Of a stretch of 64,000 nucleotides of DNA, positions 45,941 through 55,036 are shown one piece after another. This DNA comes from CAWDMC01 sp963803295 (GTDB taxonomy: Bacteria; Acidobacteriota; Terriglobia; UBA7540). Where the stretch lies: contig CAWDMC010000011.1 in NCBI GenBank assembly GCA_963803295.1, positions 496,001 to 560,000 on the forward strand. The letters run 5' to 3'. A program made the position numbers and the translations under genes. The notes beneath the pieces are model-generated. The model did not search any database. It was not told the origin of the DNA and was given only the letters and a program-made list of their open reading frames with translations. How positions within the stretch are numbered: position 1 is the first letter of the stretch; every line of letters begins with the position of its first letter.

Positions 45941-48430
45941 ATGAAGAGGCGGAGCTTTATCAAGAGTTCAGCCGCGAGCATCGCGGCTTCAGCCGGATTG
46001 CTATCAGGCATTCCTGAGTCGCTTAGAGCCGCCACACCACCTTCATCGGAAAACGATCAGAAAGTATTCGGCCGCGAGAAGAACGTGCCGACACTATTCC
46101 CACTGCAGGTCCCTCGTAAGCAATGGGTTCAATTCGAAGCCGAAGAGTTTTCAAAACCCGCAGCCGCTGTCGTTTATCGCCGCGCCGACGAAGTGCCTCA
46201 CGGGATGCCTCTGGGAGGCGTGGCGACAGGGGCCATCGACATCGATACCGACGGCACGTTTGGCTACTGCAATCTCTTTAACTCCGGCGTGCCGACTCGC
46301 GGCCCGCTGCAGTATGGGTTTCTCGGACTGAGCACAGGAGGGCGCGCCTGGATCCTCTCGACCCGAACTCTGGCAGGCATGGAGAGCGCGAATGAGATTC
46401 ACTATTGGGGACATTACCCCATTGTGGATATGGAATATGATATCGATTCGCCTCTCCGCGTGGGCCTGCGCGCCTGGAGTCCGTTCATTCCAGGCGAGTC
46501 GCACCTCTCGAATACACCCGGTGCTGTGTTCGAGGTGCACGTGAGGAATCCGGGCGCCGAAGCACGCAATGCCACCATCGGGTTCAGCTTTCCGGGACCC
46601 ACACAGACCGAGGCGCAGATCTCGCCCACAAGTCCGCGGCGGCGGCGTTATCTCGGGTTTCCTGTCAATGAACCCTTTGCCGTGGGCGTCATCCCGGCCC
46701 GAAGGGAGCAGATCCAGACCGAGGCGTTGAACTGCCTGGAGGTCAGCGCCGGCACCGGCACCGGGTACGCCATTGGGGTGATCGGCTCTGTGCGGGTCCG
46801 CTTCGGCGGTGGCCTGTGGATTGACGGATACGACTACGTGAGTGGCCAGCACTGGGGGGAAATCTCGAACCACCTCCCGCGGACCGCCCCCGATGACTTT
46901 GACGGCAGTGTGGCCGTTGATGTTGAGCTTGCTCCAGGCGAAGAGAAGATTGTCCGCATCGTGCTCGCCTGGTACTCGCCGATCTGGAAAGGCGAAGGAA
47001 GCAACGTATTCGCACGCATGTACACTCGCAATTACGAGAGCGCACTTAGTGTGGCTCAGTTCGTCGCTGCCAATCACGGATCATTGCTGAAGCGCGTGAT
47101 TGCCTGGCAGACGGAGATCTACCGAGAACAGAGCCTTCCTGTGTGGCTGCGGGAAGCGCTCGTGAACAATCTCCACCTGATTACCAAGACCAGCTACTGG
47201 GCGGTGGCCAGGCCGCCGATCGGCGACTGGTGCCGCGAACAGGACGGGCTTTACGGCATGAGCGAGTGCCCTCGTGAGTGTCCCCAAATCGAGTGCATTC
47301 CCTGTAGCTTTTACGGCAACATCCCGGTGGTGTATTTCTTTCCTGATCTGGCGCTCTCCACGCTGAGGGGTTACAAAGCCTACCAGTATCCTGATGGCGG
47401 GCCGCCCTGGATCTTTGGCGGAATCACCGGTGAAGTCGCCGACGCGGGACGCTCGACCGATCCGTGCGACATGGCCAGCCCTTCACCCGGGTACCAGAGC
47501 ACCATGAATGGTCCGTGCTATATCGACATGTTCGACCGCTACTGGCAGCGAAGCGGAAACCAAGCCCTTCTCGATGAGTTCTACCCTTCCCTAAAAAGAG
47601 CCGTTTTGTACACCATCGACCTGCGGCCCGGCGCCGACGGCATTGTCAGCGTTCCGGCGGGAGATCGCAACCCTACACAGGCCCACAACAAACCCGGAAC
47701 CCTGCTCGAATGGTTCGAGGGCAATGGATGGTTCGGTATGACGCCGCACGTGGGCGGCGTGCATCTGGCCATGCTGCGTATGGCGGAGCGGATGGCCAAC
47801 GCGGCGAACGACAAGGAATTCGCCGGTCGCTGCCGCGAATGGATCGAGCAAGGAAGCAAGTCCATGGAGTCGAAGCTCTGGGCTGGAGACTACTATCTCG
47901 CCTACCATGAGCCGGAACTGCAGAAGAAATCCGATCTCATCTTCGCCTACCAACTGGATGGCGAATGGATGACGGCTTACCATGGTCTGCCCGGCGCATT
48001 CCGGCAGGATCGCGTTCCGTTGGTTCTCAACAAGATAAAAAATACCTGCGTGGCCGTGAATCACTACGGTGCCGCGAACTTCACCCAGGCCGACGGCAAG
48101 CCAGCCCGCGATGTGGGCTATGGAACCTACGGCTATTTCGTGCCGGAGCTATGCATTCTTGCCGCCACATATATTTACCACGGCCAGGGTGATACAGGAT
48201 TGCGCGTCCTGAGAAGCTGCCTGGAAGGTATCTCCCTGATCCACGGAGATACCTGGAATCAGCCCAATACGGTGAGCGGCGACACCGGAAGGCGAGTGTT
48301 CGGTTCAGACTATTACCAGAACATGATTTTGTGGGCGCTGCCCGCCGCAATTGCGGGCCACGATCTGCGATCCGCCTGCGCTGACGAAGGGCTGGTTGCC
48401 CGAGTGCTGAAGGCAGGCAAGATTTCGTGA
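45941..48430 (+). CDS. Tat-exported GH116-like beta-glucosidase family protein
   Basis: An 829-residue protein. Leader 'MKRRSFIKSSAASIAASAGLLSG' is Tat-like. Residues about 70-330 ('DEVPHGMPLGGVATGAIDIDTDGTFGYCNLFN') match the N-terminal domain of the GH116/GBA2 family, and about 380-800 the helical-barrel DUF608 catalytic part ('LPVWLREALVNNLHLITKTSYWAV', 'YQSTMNGPCYIDMFDRYWQRSGN', 'SDLIFAYQLDGEWM', 'WNQPNTVSGDTGRRVFGSDYYQNMILWALPAA'). GH116 enzymes split beta-glucosides or beta-xylosides. Export by Tat is unlike the cytosolic eukaryotic GBA2. It converges with the SDR gene, which begins 9 bp beyond its stop on the other strand. Confidence 0.8.
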   Translation: MKRRSFIKSSAASIAASAGLLSGIPESLRAATPPSSENDQKVFGREKNVPTLFPLQVPRKQWVQFEAEEFSKPAAAVVYRRADEVPHGMPLGGVATGAIDIDTDGTFGYCNLFNSGVPTRGPLQYGFLGLSTGGRAWILSTRTLAGMESANEIHYWGHYPIVDMEYDIDSPLRVGLRAWSPFIPGESHLSNTPGAVFEVHVRNPGAEARNATIGFSFPGPTQTEAQISPTSPRRRRYLGFPVNEPFAVGVIPARREQIQTEALNCLEVSAGTGTGYAIGVIGSVRVRFGGGLWIDGYDYVSGQHWGEISNHLPRTAPDDFDGSVAVDVELAPGEEKIVRIVLAWYSPIWKGEGSNVFARMYTRNYESALSVAQFVAANHGSLLKRVIAWQTEIYREQSLPVWLREALVNNLHLITKTSYWAVARPPIGDWCREQDGLYGMSECPRECPQIECIPCSFYGNIPVVYFFPDLALSTLRGYKAYQYPDGGPPWIFGGITGEVADAGRSTDPCDMASPSPGYQSTMNGPCYIDMFDRYWQRSGNQALLDEFYPSLKRAVLYTIDLRPGADGIVSVPAGDRNPTQAHNKPGTLLEWFEGNGWFGMTPHVGGVHLAMLRMAERMANAANDKEFAGRCREWIEQGSKSMESKLWAGDYYLAYHEPELQKKSDLIFAYQLDGEWMTAYHGLPGAFRQDRVPLVLNKIKNTCVAVNHYGAANFTQADGKPARDVGYGTYGYFVPELCILAATYIYHGQGDTGLRVLRSCLEGISLIHGDTWNQPNTVSGDTGRRVFGSDYYQNMILWALPAAIAGHDLRSACADEGLVARVLKAGKIS

Positions 48431-48439
48431 AAGGCGAAA

Positions 48440-49261
48440 CTACCTTGATCCCACGAAGTGGCTGGTCCTTCCCAGCCCCTCGCTTCCGAGTCCCTGGTAG
48501 CCGCCGTCCACCGCCAGATCCGCGGCGGTGATGAAGGACGCGTCATCGCTCAGTAGGAACAGAATGGGCCGCGCGATCTCAACCGGCTCGGCGAGTCGCT
48601 CCAGCATATGGTACTGACCCCAAACCGGCTCCCACTTTTCCCGGCCCCCCACGGCTGCCTTTAACACTTCGCGGGTCCAGGTCCAGCCAGGACTTACGCT
48701 ATTCACTCGAATCCCGTACGGCGCAAGATCGAGAGCCATGCATTTCGTCATGGTGTGCACGGCGCCTTTGGCGCTGTTATAGGTCCAGCGATTAGGCTGC
48801 GCGATGAAGGCGGATATACTCGACACGTTGACGATCGCGCCTCCGCTAGCGTTACGCATGGGCTCCGTTACCAGCTGGGACATCGTGGCAAAGGCGACGG
48901 GGCCAACCGAATACACGCGCTCCCAGTCCGCCCGAGTGACGTCGAGTCCCTTGCCGAGAAACGAGAATGCATTATTGACGAGGCCGTGAACCTTTCCCCA
49001 TTTGGCAAGCGTCCGCTCTACGATGGACTTGCAGAACTGCTCGTCGGCCATGTCGCCGTAACACGAGAGCACATCGTGGCCGGCTGCGGAAAGCCTTTGC
49101 TCGACCTCTTCGCCGAGTTCTTTCTCGTTTCCGCTAAAGGCTACGGCCGCGCCTTCCTGAACAAGTTCCTCCACCGTGGCCAATCCGATTCCAGAGGAGC
49201 CGCCCGTAACGATCACAACTTTGCCTCGGAAGCGGTCTGGAATCGGTTTCCCGGTTTCCAT
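48440..49261 (-). CDS. short-chain dehydrogenase/reductase
   Basis: A 273-residue classical SDR. The cofactor motif 'VTGGSSGIG' (TGxxxGxG), 'LVNNA', 'IVNVSSISA' and the catalytic 'YNSAK' (Y-x3-K) are intact; 'DGGYQGLGSEGLG' closes the fold. ATG 49261 follows AGGAGG. It uses NAD(P)(H) to oxidise or reduce a hydroxyl/carbonyl group; the neighbouring sugar genes suggest a sugar or polyol, but this is inferred. The partial SDR at the left edge has a similar C-terminus. Confidence 0.9.
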   Translation of the reverse strand: METGKPIPDRFRGKVVIVTGGSSGIGLATVEELVQEGAAVAFSGNEKELGEEVEQRLSAAGHDVLSCYGDMADEQFCKSIVERTLAKWGKVHGLVNNAFSFLGKGLDVTRADWERVYSVGPVAFATMSQLVTEPMRNASGGAIVNVSSISAFIAQPNRWTYNSAKGAVHTMTKCMALDLAPYGIRVNSVSPGWTWTREVLKAAVGGREKWEPVWGQYHMLERLAEPVEIARPILFLLSDDASFITAADLAVDGGYQGLGSEGLGRTSHFVGSR

Positions 49262-49290
49262 GACTCAGGTCCTCCTGTTCAACCCAATGT

Positions 49291-51077
49291 TCATTTTCCA
49301 TCGATGGAAAACGCCAGCAGAGTGTTACCTCTACGCCATCCATACCCGGGATCCACAAAGAGCATCCCGCCCGCCACTGTGGGCGCTATGGAGGTAAAGG
49401 TACCTCCGCGTGCTGGAACGCCATCCACGGTCTGATACTCGATTGCGCAATCGAAGTCCCAAATCGGGGAGCCATCCTGCGAGTTATACGCCCGCAAATG
49501 GCCATCCTGCGAGCCCGAGAACACGACACCCGGAATAATCGTAAGAGGTGCTATCAGCGCCTGACTGCATCCCGGCAAATTTAGACAGTCGGGCTTTGGA
49601 GGGGCCGCGTACCACACTTTCTCACCCGTGGCGATTCGCAGCGCGAAAACTCCGCCACCCTTCGAGCGGATTCGAATCATGCCAGTCCGATAATGGATAG
49701 TACGCCAGATCCTGGTCGGCGCCGCCACCCCATTCGATCCCTCCGAGTGGGCCACCGTGTCCGATGCGAGTCTGCCACACGATCTCGCCTTGACGGTCCG
49801 GATCGAGGGCGTGAACGACGCCGGACTTCTGGCCGATGATCAGGAGGTCGCGGCCATTGCCGGCGGAGCGAAGCACCGGGGGCGCGCCAAAATCATAATC
49901 GGGACCTGGGTCCGATGGGCAGTTATCCGTGTCTTTCACAACGCATCCGCCATTCCAGCGGTCTCGCGGCAAGAGTTGCCGCGACCAGAGTTGTTTGCCG
50001 GTATCCATGTCGAAGGCGATGACCGCATCGGAGTAGACGCTGGGCGGATCGGTGTAGCTGTTGCCTGTGCCTACATAAACGGCGTGGCGCTTCTTGTCAA
50101 TGGTAGGGGGAGACCAAAGCGATGCTCCAGACGGCCCCCAGGTGGCAACGCCCGCCTTATTGACACCGGTCTGCTTGGCTTCATCGGGAATGGTATAACC
50201 TTGCCAGATTTGCTTTCCCGTCCTGGCATCGAGAACGACCACGCTTCCGCGAAAGGTGCAGCAAGGATAGCGCGGATCAGTCGCCCACCCCTCCTCGGAT
50301 GAGCATATCGGCACATAATAGCGGCCATCCACAAGAACGGGAGAGCCGGTGACTTTCGAGCTCGGATGGGTGTCGGCGCGCGTCTGCCACACCAGCCTGC
50401 CGCTGGTCAAATCGGTTGCGTACACATTGCCAGTCAGGTCGCCAAAAAGGAGCAGGTGTGTCGTAGTATCCACCGAGGGCGCGCTCCGGACTGTTCCCAC
50501 CGCTTTGAAGCTCCAGTTAACGCAGCCATTTTGAGCGTTCAGCGAATAGACGGTCCCATCCTCAGTTCCCACAAAGACCTGGCCGCCGTAGAGCGTGGGT
50601 TGAGAGTTTAGAGCTGAACTATTCGGGAAACCAAAAGCCCATTTGAGTTTCAGGCGGGGCACATCTTTCGCGGTAAGCCCGGCTGCTGCAGTGGATTGAA
50701 ACCGACCGTTATCCGGGGCCGCACCCCACCCGTTCCAAAAGGGAGCCTTTTCCACCCAGGGAGTCGGCGTCACACAGGAAGCACTTGCCCGGCACGGCGG
50801 CCACCGGGTTTGGAATGCCGAGATATTTAGCCACGGCCTGACGTTCGGCCCCGGTGAGCATGGAACCCTGCGCTTGCATTTTGCCGGTCTCGAGCGCCCG
50901 CAGGATACTCTCCTGTGTCATTTGTCGCAGGACCGCCGGCAAAGGCGCCCGTGTGCCGCTGTCGGGCCGGTGGCATACGGTACAAGTGCGGTTGAAAATT
51001 GCAGCGCCGTCGGGAGCTGCCGCAGGCATTGCAGCAGAGGGAATTGCCATGATGATCAGCGTCAGCCATATCCGCAT
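49291..51077 (-). pseudogene. cytochrome c / PQQ-type beta-propeller dehydrogenase, two frameshifts
   Basis: From ATG 51077 a signal peptide ('MRIWLTLIIMAIPSAAMPAAA') leads to a c-type haem site 'CTVCH'. Near 50760-50790 the frame must change to reach 'TPTPWVEKAPFWNGWGAAPDNGRFQ', the start of the propeller with repeated 'VFVGTEDGTVYSLNAQNG', 'VVVLDARTGKQIW' and 'VIAFDMDTGKQLW' blades. A second change is needed at the CCC run 49658-49660: one frame ends 'DWHDSNPLEGWRSF', the other resumes 'GGGVFALRIATGEKVWY' and runs to 49291. Removing one G restores the frame. The intact product would be a periplasmic quinoprotein that oxidises an alcohol or sugar and passes electrons to its own haem. Sequencing error or recent inactivation are both possible. 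Confidence 0.75.
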
Positions 51078-51299
51078 AGAAATCGATGTCCTTGACTTCG
51101 GTTGAACTTGCAATTGTGCGACACCAGACGGAGGGCAACGTGAAGCTATTCCCGCTGAGCACTGGACAGCACTCGTGCCGGGCGGTGTAACGCTATCTGC
51201 AATCCTCCACCGCCGGTCTTTGTTCAATTCGGCAGTCAGTCGAGAAATTATAGCTGAGTCCGCTATCGATGTCACCCAAGGATCGCTTAATTCATTTCT

Positions 51300-51366
51300 C
51301 TGTTAAAACCTATTTAGTTAACAGCGGCCCTTTTCAATTGACTTGATTCTGGCCGCAACATAGACT
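51300..51366 (+). promoter_or_regulatory. promoter with upstream inverted repeat before the enolase-superfamily gene
   Basis: TTGACT (51338-51343), a 17-base spacer and TAGACT (51361-51366) form a good sigma-70 promoter 33 bases before ATG 51399. Just upstream, CTGTTAA (51300-51306) and TTAACAG (51318-51324) are a perfect 7-bp inverted repeat with an 11-base centre, a candidate activator site. Regulation is inferred. Confidence 0.5.
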
Positions 51367-51398
51367 CGCGTGTTTGCCAACTCTGAGGTGAGGAAACA

Positions 51399-52676
51399 AT
51401 GCAAAGTACGAATCGAAGGACTTTTCTAACGAAGATGGCAGCAGCGATCCCCGGCGCGGCGATTCTCTCCAGCTACCAGGCCCTTGCTGCCCCCATGCGC
51501 AACAAAGTGAGAATTACCGATGTGAAAACGATGATCGTGCAGGGCAACGCCCCCTGGAACATGGTGAAAATCGAAACCGATAGCGGGATTAGCGGAATTG
51601 GCGAAGCTTACTGGGGACGTGGAGTAAAGGACCTGACCCTCGGTTACCTGCGCCCCGCGGTGATCGGCCAGGACCCGCTGGACATCGAACCCCTTTGCAG
51701 CAAGATGACGCGTGTCACGGGAGGAGCGGGATCGATCGCCGGCGTCACGGTAACGGCGATCAGTGGAGTGGAGATCGCCCTCTGGGATCTGGCCGGGAAG
51801 ATTCTCGGCGCGCCCGTTTGCAAGCTCCTGGGCGGCCAATACCGCGATGGCGTCCGCGCCTACTGGACCAGCGGACCTAAGGACATGATGGATCCCGCTT
51901 CTTGCCGCGAGTTTGCGGCCGCTCTCAAGAGTCATCCCTTCGGCATTACCGCCGTCAAATCAGACGCCGATTCCTTTCCAGCCAAATACGATCCTCAATC
52001 CCGTGAACCCGGTCACGAGCCGGGCGGATATCATCTCACGCGCAAGGACCTGGCGCGGCTGGGCAAGGGTTTCGGCAACTTGCGCGAGGCGCTCGGGGAC
52101 GACATCGACATCGCCGTTCATTGCCATTGGGAGTTCGACTGGATCGATGCGCTGGAGCTCGCGCGTACGGTGGCGCCGATCAAGCCGATGTGGATCGAAG
52201 ACCTGATGCCGCCGGACTACTCAGAATCATGGAGCAAGCTCACCGAGCTCTCGCCGGCGCCCATTCTGACTGGCGAAAACCTCTACAAGGTCGAGGGCTT
52301 CAGGCCTTTCATCCAGAATCAGGGCTGCCACATCGTGCAAATCGATATTCCCAAGGCTGGAGGTCTGCTCGAATCCAAGAAGATCGCGGACTTGGCGGCG
52401 CTCTACCAGATTCCTGTTTCTGCTCACAACGTCGCCAGCCCGCTTGGGGCGCTAGCTTCGGCCCATTGCGCAGCGGCGATTCGCGACTTCCGCGCCCAGG
52501 AGTTCGCCGGCTGGACCACCACAGACACTGGAGCTTGGGAGAAATTCGTAATCCATGAGGGCCCAGTGATCAGGGAAGGGAAGTACCAGATCTCCGACAA
52601 GCCCGGTCTCGGCGTGGAGCTGAACGAGGATCAAGTACGCTCGCATCTGGCGCCCGGCGAGACGTGGTGGGGATAG
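51399..52676 (+). CDS. mandelate racemase/muconate lactonizing enzyme-family dehydratase, with Tat-like leader
   Basis: A 425-residue enolase-superfamily protein. Leader 'NRRTFLTKMAAAIPGAAILSS' resembles a Tat signal, unusual for this normally cytosolic family. The capping domain starts at 'VRITDVKTMIVQGNAPWNMVKIETDSGISGIGEAYWG'. The barrel carries 'IAVHCHWEFDWIDA', 'MWIEDLMPP', 'LTGENLY' and 'SAHNVASP', which supply the acidic metal ligands and a late histidine base as in sugar-acid dehydratases. A role in dehydrating an aldonic acid from the glycan pathway is likely. GAGGTGAGGA precedes the ATG. A hairpin repeat follows the stop. Confidence 0.87.
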   Translation: MQSTNRRTFLTKMAAAIPGAAILSSYQALAAPMRNKVRITDVKTMIVQGNAPWNMVKIETDSGISGIGEAYWGRGVKDLTLGYLRPAVIGQDPLDIEPLCSKMTRVTGGAGSIAGVTVTAISGVEIALWDLAGKILGAPVCKLLGGQYRDGVRAYWTSGPKDMMDPASCREFAAALKSHPFGITAVKSDADSFPAKYDPQSREPGHEPGGYHLTRKDLARLGKGFGNLREALGDDIDIAVHCHWEFDWIDALELARTVAPIKPMWIEDLMPPDYSESWSKLTELSPAPILTGENLYKVEGFRPFIQNQGCHIVQIDIPKAGGLLESKKIADLAALYQIPVSAHNVASPLGALASAHCAAAIRDFRAQEFAGWTTTDTGAWEKFVIHEGPVIREGKYQISDKPGLGVELNEDQVRSHLAPGETWWG

Positions 52677-52681
52677 TTGTA

Positions 52682-52705
52682 GGGGAGCACCTTCACGGTG
52701 CTCCC
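52682..52705. repeat. dispersed hairpin repeat after the enolase-superfamily gene
   Basis: GGGGAGCACC-TTCA-C-GGTGCTCCCC is a perfect 10-bp inverted repeat with a short loop, 5 bases after the stop codon at 52676. It is the strongest member of the family seen at 19536 and 43116. It could end transcription but has no T tail. Confidence 0.6.
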
Positions 52706-52814
52706 CGTGCCGGTGCTACACAGAGAGCTGTTACTGCAATTGTCCACACATATCTTTAAGCCGCTCCTGAGCTTGATCCCTGCGAAAAAACGTCCACATG
52801 GTGAGATCGCAGTG

Positions 52815-52820
52815 TATAAT
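52815..52820 (+). promoter_or_regulatory. consensus -10 box upstream of the DUF362 gene
   Basis: A perfect TATAAT, 112 bases before ATG 52933. No convincing -35 is seen at 16-18 bases upstream, so this is a partial promoter call. Confidence 0.35.
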
Positions 52821-52932
52821 CTCAGGTGGCATATGATGTCGGCGGGTTTAAGCTAAAGACTCCCAACGACTAATAGATGCAGTGGTCCGAATTGAAACAC
52901 CACTACTGCTCAATGTTCGAGGTCCTACGGCA

Positions 52933-54093
52933 ATGACGGAAGTAAATGGTTCCCGGAGAACTTTTCTCGGTGCAATCGGGGCCGCGGCCGGTCTTTGGGC
53001 CGCTCGGAGCACTCTTTCGTGGGCCGGAGCAGCACCCGCAGGACCAGTCGCGGTGTCGAAGTGTGCCACCTATGGTCCGGATGTCACGATGGCACTCGAC
53101 AAGATGTTCGATCGACTGGGCGGACTCGAAGGATTGGTCCGGGGCAAAACTGTTGCCATCAAGCTCAACTTGACCGGGCTTGCCGTCGGCGTGACCGATG
53201 GGGTTCCTATTGGAGAAACCAACTGGGTGCATCCGGAGGTGATCGGCGCCACGGTTCACCTGCTTGGCAAAGCAGGCGCGCGCTGCATTCGTTTGCTTGA
53301 GAGTCCGAGCGTCCCGGGAATTTCGCTCGAAGATTTCATGCTTAAGGCGAATTGGCAGGCGCGTGATTTCGCGAGCGCGGCGCCGCGAGTGGAATTTGAA
53401 AACACGAACTGGCTTGGCAGCGGAAAAAGGTATTCGCGTTTTATGGTTCCGGGCGGTGGATTGCTGTTTCCTGGTTACGATCTGAATCACTCGTATGAAG
53501 ACTGTGACGTCTTCGTCTCTCTGGCCAAACTGAAACAACACACCACCGTCGGGATTACACTCTCGATGAAGAACTGCTTCGGCAATACCCCTTGCACAAT
53601 CTACGGTGAGGATGTTCCAGAAGACGAACCTTCTTTGCTGCCCCGTGGCGGCCGGGGACTCTTTCACAGCGGCAGACGTGTTCCGCCCAAGAGCGCTCCC
53701 CAACCAGTCAACCTTCGGGCTTTCCGTGCCAACGAAGGCGGATACCTCATCCCCCGAGCTATTGCCGATCTGGTTGCAGCCAGGCCAATTCACCTCGCCA
53801 TCATCGATGGCATCCACACCGTCGCGGGAGGCGAAGGCACGTGGAATAAGGGTTCTCGGCGGGTCGAGCCCGGCGTGCTCATCGCCGGCACAAATTGCGT
53901 CTCGACCGACGCCGTCGCAACAGCGATCATGGGATTTGATCCCATGGCCGTGCGCGGTACTCCGCCCTTCGAAAGCAGCGACAATACGTTGGCGCTCGCT
54001 GAACAGATTGGCGTTGGCACGCGGGATCTCAATCGCATTGAGGTAATTGGCACACCGATCGAGAAAGCCCGCTTTAATTTCCGCGCTGCTTAA
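52933..54093 (+). CDS. DUF362-domain protein with Tat-like leader
   Basis: A 386-residue protein from ATG 52933 (MTEVNGSRRTFLGAIGAAAGLWAARS); a GTG at 52882 is possible but gives no family sequence. The Tat motif is SRRTFLG. The rest is DUF362: 'VAIKLNLTG', 'DVFVSLAKLKQHTTVGITLSMKNCFG', 'IIDGIHTVAGGEGTW' and 'GTNCVSTDAVATAIMGFDP'. Many DUF362 proteins carry a ferredoxin-like cluster domain; none is visible here. Function is unknown; the family is often near redox or sugar-acid genes. It follows the enolase-superfamily gene by 256 bp with its own -10. Confidence 0.82.
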   Translation: MTEVNGSRRTFLGAIGAAAGLWAARSTLSWAGAAPAGPVAVSKCATYGPDVTMALDKMFDRLGGLEGLVRGKTVAIKLNLTGLAVGVTDGVPIGETNWVHPEVIGATVHLLGKAGARCIRLLESPSVPGISLEDFMLKANWQARDFASAAPRVEFENTNWLGSGKRYSRFMVPGGGLLFPGYDLNHSYEDCDVFVSLAKLKQHTTVGITLSMKNCFGNTPCTIYGEDVPEDEPSLLPRGGRGLFHSGRRVPPKSAPQPVNLRAFRANEGGYLIPRAIADLVAARPIHLAIIDGIHTVAGGEGTWNKGSRRVEPGVLIAGTNCVSTDAVATAIMGFDPMAVRGTPPFESSDNTLALAEQIGVGTRDLNRIEVIGTPIEKARFNFRAA

Positions 54094-54183
54094 GAGCCTG
54101 CAGACAATCACCACTAACCAGAGCGAGAGGACAGCCAGGGGCCTCGATCGCATCTAAGCTGCCGGGTTGCGAGGATAGTATCC

Positions 54184-54852
54184 ATGGCCCGAATAGGCTC
54201 GGGACTTCCAATCCGGCAGCTCATCCTGCTTCCGGCCCTCATTACGTTGGCGGTCACTGTTTTCCGATTCGTGGGCGAGATCGAACAGTGGTCTCCAACT
54301 TGGTTCAACCATAAAATGGGGTTGTCGCTGGTGGCCATCCTGTGGCTGGCACCGTTTTTCGGAGTTTACTTTGCTCTAAGGCTTCGAGCTCGCGGCCAGC
54401 AGCCTATTTCAGTTTGGCGGGCGATTGGGCTCGCAGTCCTGGCCGCACTCGTCGTGCTATTCTTGCCTGGGCTTCTTCCCTTCAAATTTGCGTTTCCAGG
54501 GCGTCTTCTGTACGGCTGGTCTATCATCGTATTGGCCGCCGCGGTGACGCTGCCTGGGTGGCCGGCGCTCTTCAAGACAATGCTGGCCTATGCTTACGCC
54601 GCGCGAATCCCCATCGCCATCCTGATGTTCTTCGCCATTCGCAATAGCCTGGGAACCCACTACGACGCCGTACCCAGGGATCTTCCCCCAGGAATCGGTT
54701 TTTGGCCGAAGTATCTGTGGTTGGCTTTTTTTGCGCAGCTCGTCTACTGGGTGGCCACTACGATCGTCATTGGTATGCTGTTCGGAACCATCGCTGCGGG
54801 AGTCGCGCGGCTTACGCGGGGCCCGGCGGCTGCGGGACCTTCACCCGCTTGA
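54184..54852 (+). CDS. integral membrane protein of unknown function
   Basis: A 222-residue protein with about six hydrophobic helices (near residues 12-32, 45-63, 77-95, 104-121, 130-155 and 175-205), starting at ATG 54184 after GAGGATA. I do not recognise the family, although the layout resembles small YIP1-like membrane proteins. It is 90 bp after the DUF362 gene on the same strand and may be co-transcribed. Two strong hairpins follow its stop. Confidence 0.65.
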   Translation: MARIGSGLPIRQLILLPALITLAVTVFRFVGEIEQWSPTWFNHKMGLSLVAILWLAPFFGVYFALRLRARGQQPISVWRAIGLAVLAALVVLFLPGLLPFKFAFPGRLLYGWSIIVLAAAVTLPGWPALFKTMLAYAYAARIPIAILMFFAIRNSLGTHYDAVPRDLPPGIGFWPKYLWLAFFAQLVYWVATTIVIGMLFGTIAAGVARLTRGPAAAGPSPA

Positions 54853-54928
54853 CCCCTGCGGTTGGCGTCGATAATGATGTAGAGGAACCCAAACGATACC
54901 GCACTTCAAGGCGAGGAGAGTAGCATAG

Positions 54929-55016
54929 CGCAGAGTTTCGCCTCTCGGAAACTCTGCGGGTTTTCGCCAAAGTGGCAAAGCAAAAGCCGCAGACTTTGAA
55001 ATGCACAAAGTCTGCG
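54929..55016. repeat. paired 11-bp hairpins between convergent genes
   Basis: CGCAGAGTTTC/GAAACTCTGCG (54929-54939 with 54948-54958) and CGCAGACTTTG/CAAAGTCTGCG (54988-54998 with 55006-55016) are each perfect. The outer ends TAGCGCAGA and TCTGCGCTA also pair, giving a nested inverted repeat of about 90 bases. It could act as a two-way terminator for the membrane protein and Gfo/Idh genes, or be a miniature mobile repeat. Confidence 0.75.
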
Positions 55017-55036
55017 CTACATACTTTGGAAACCAT

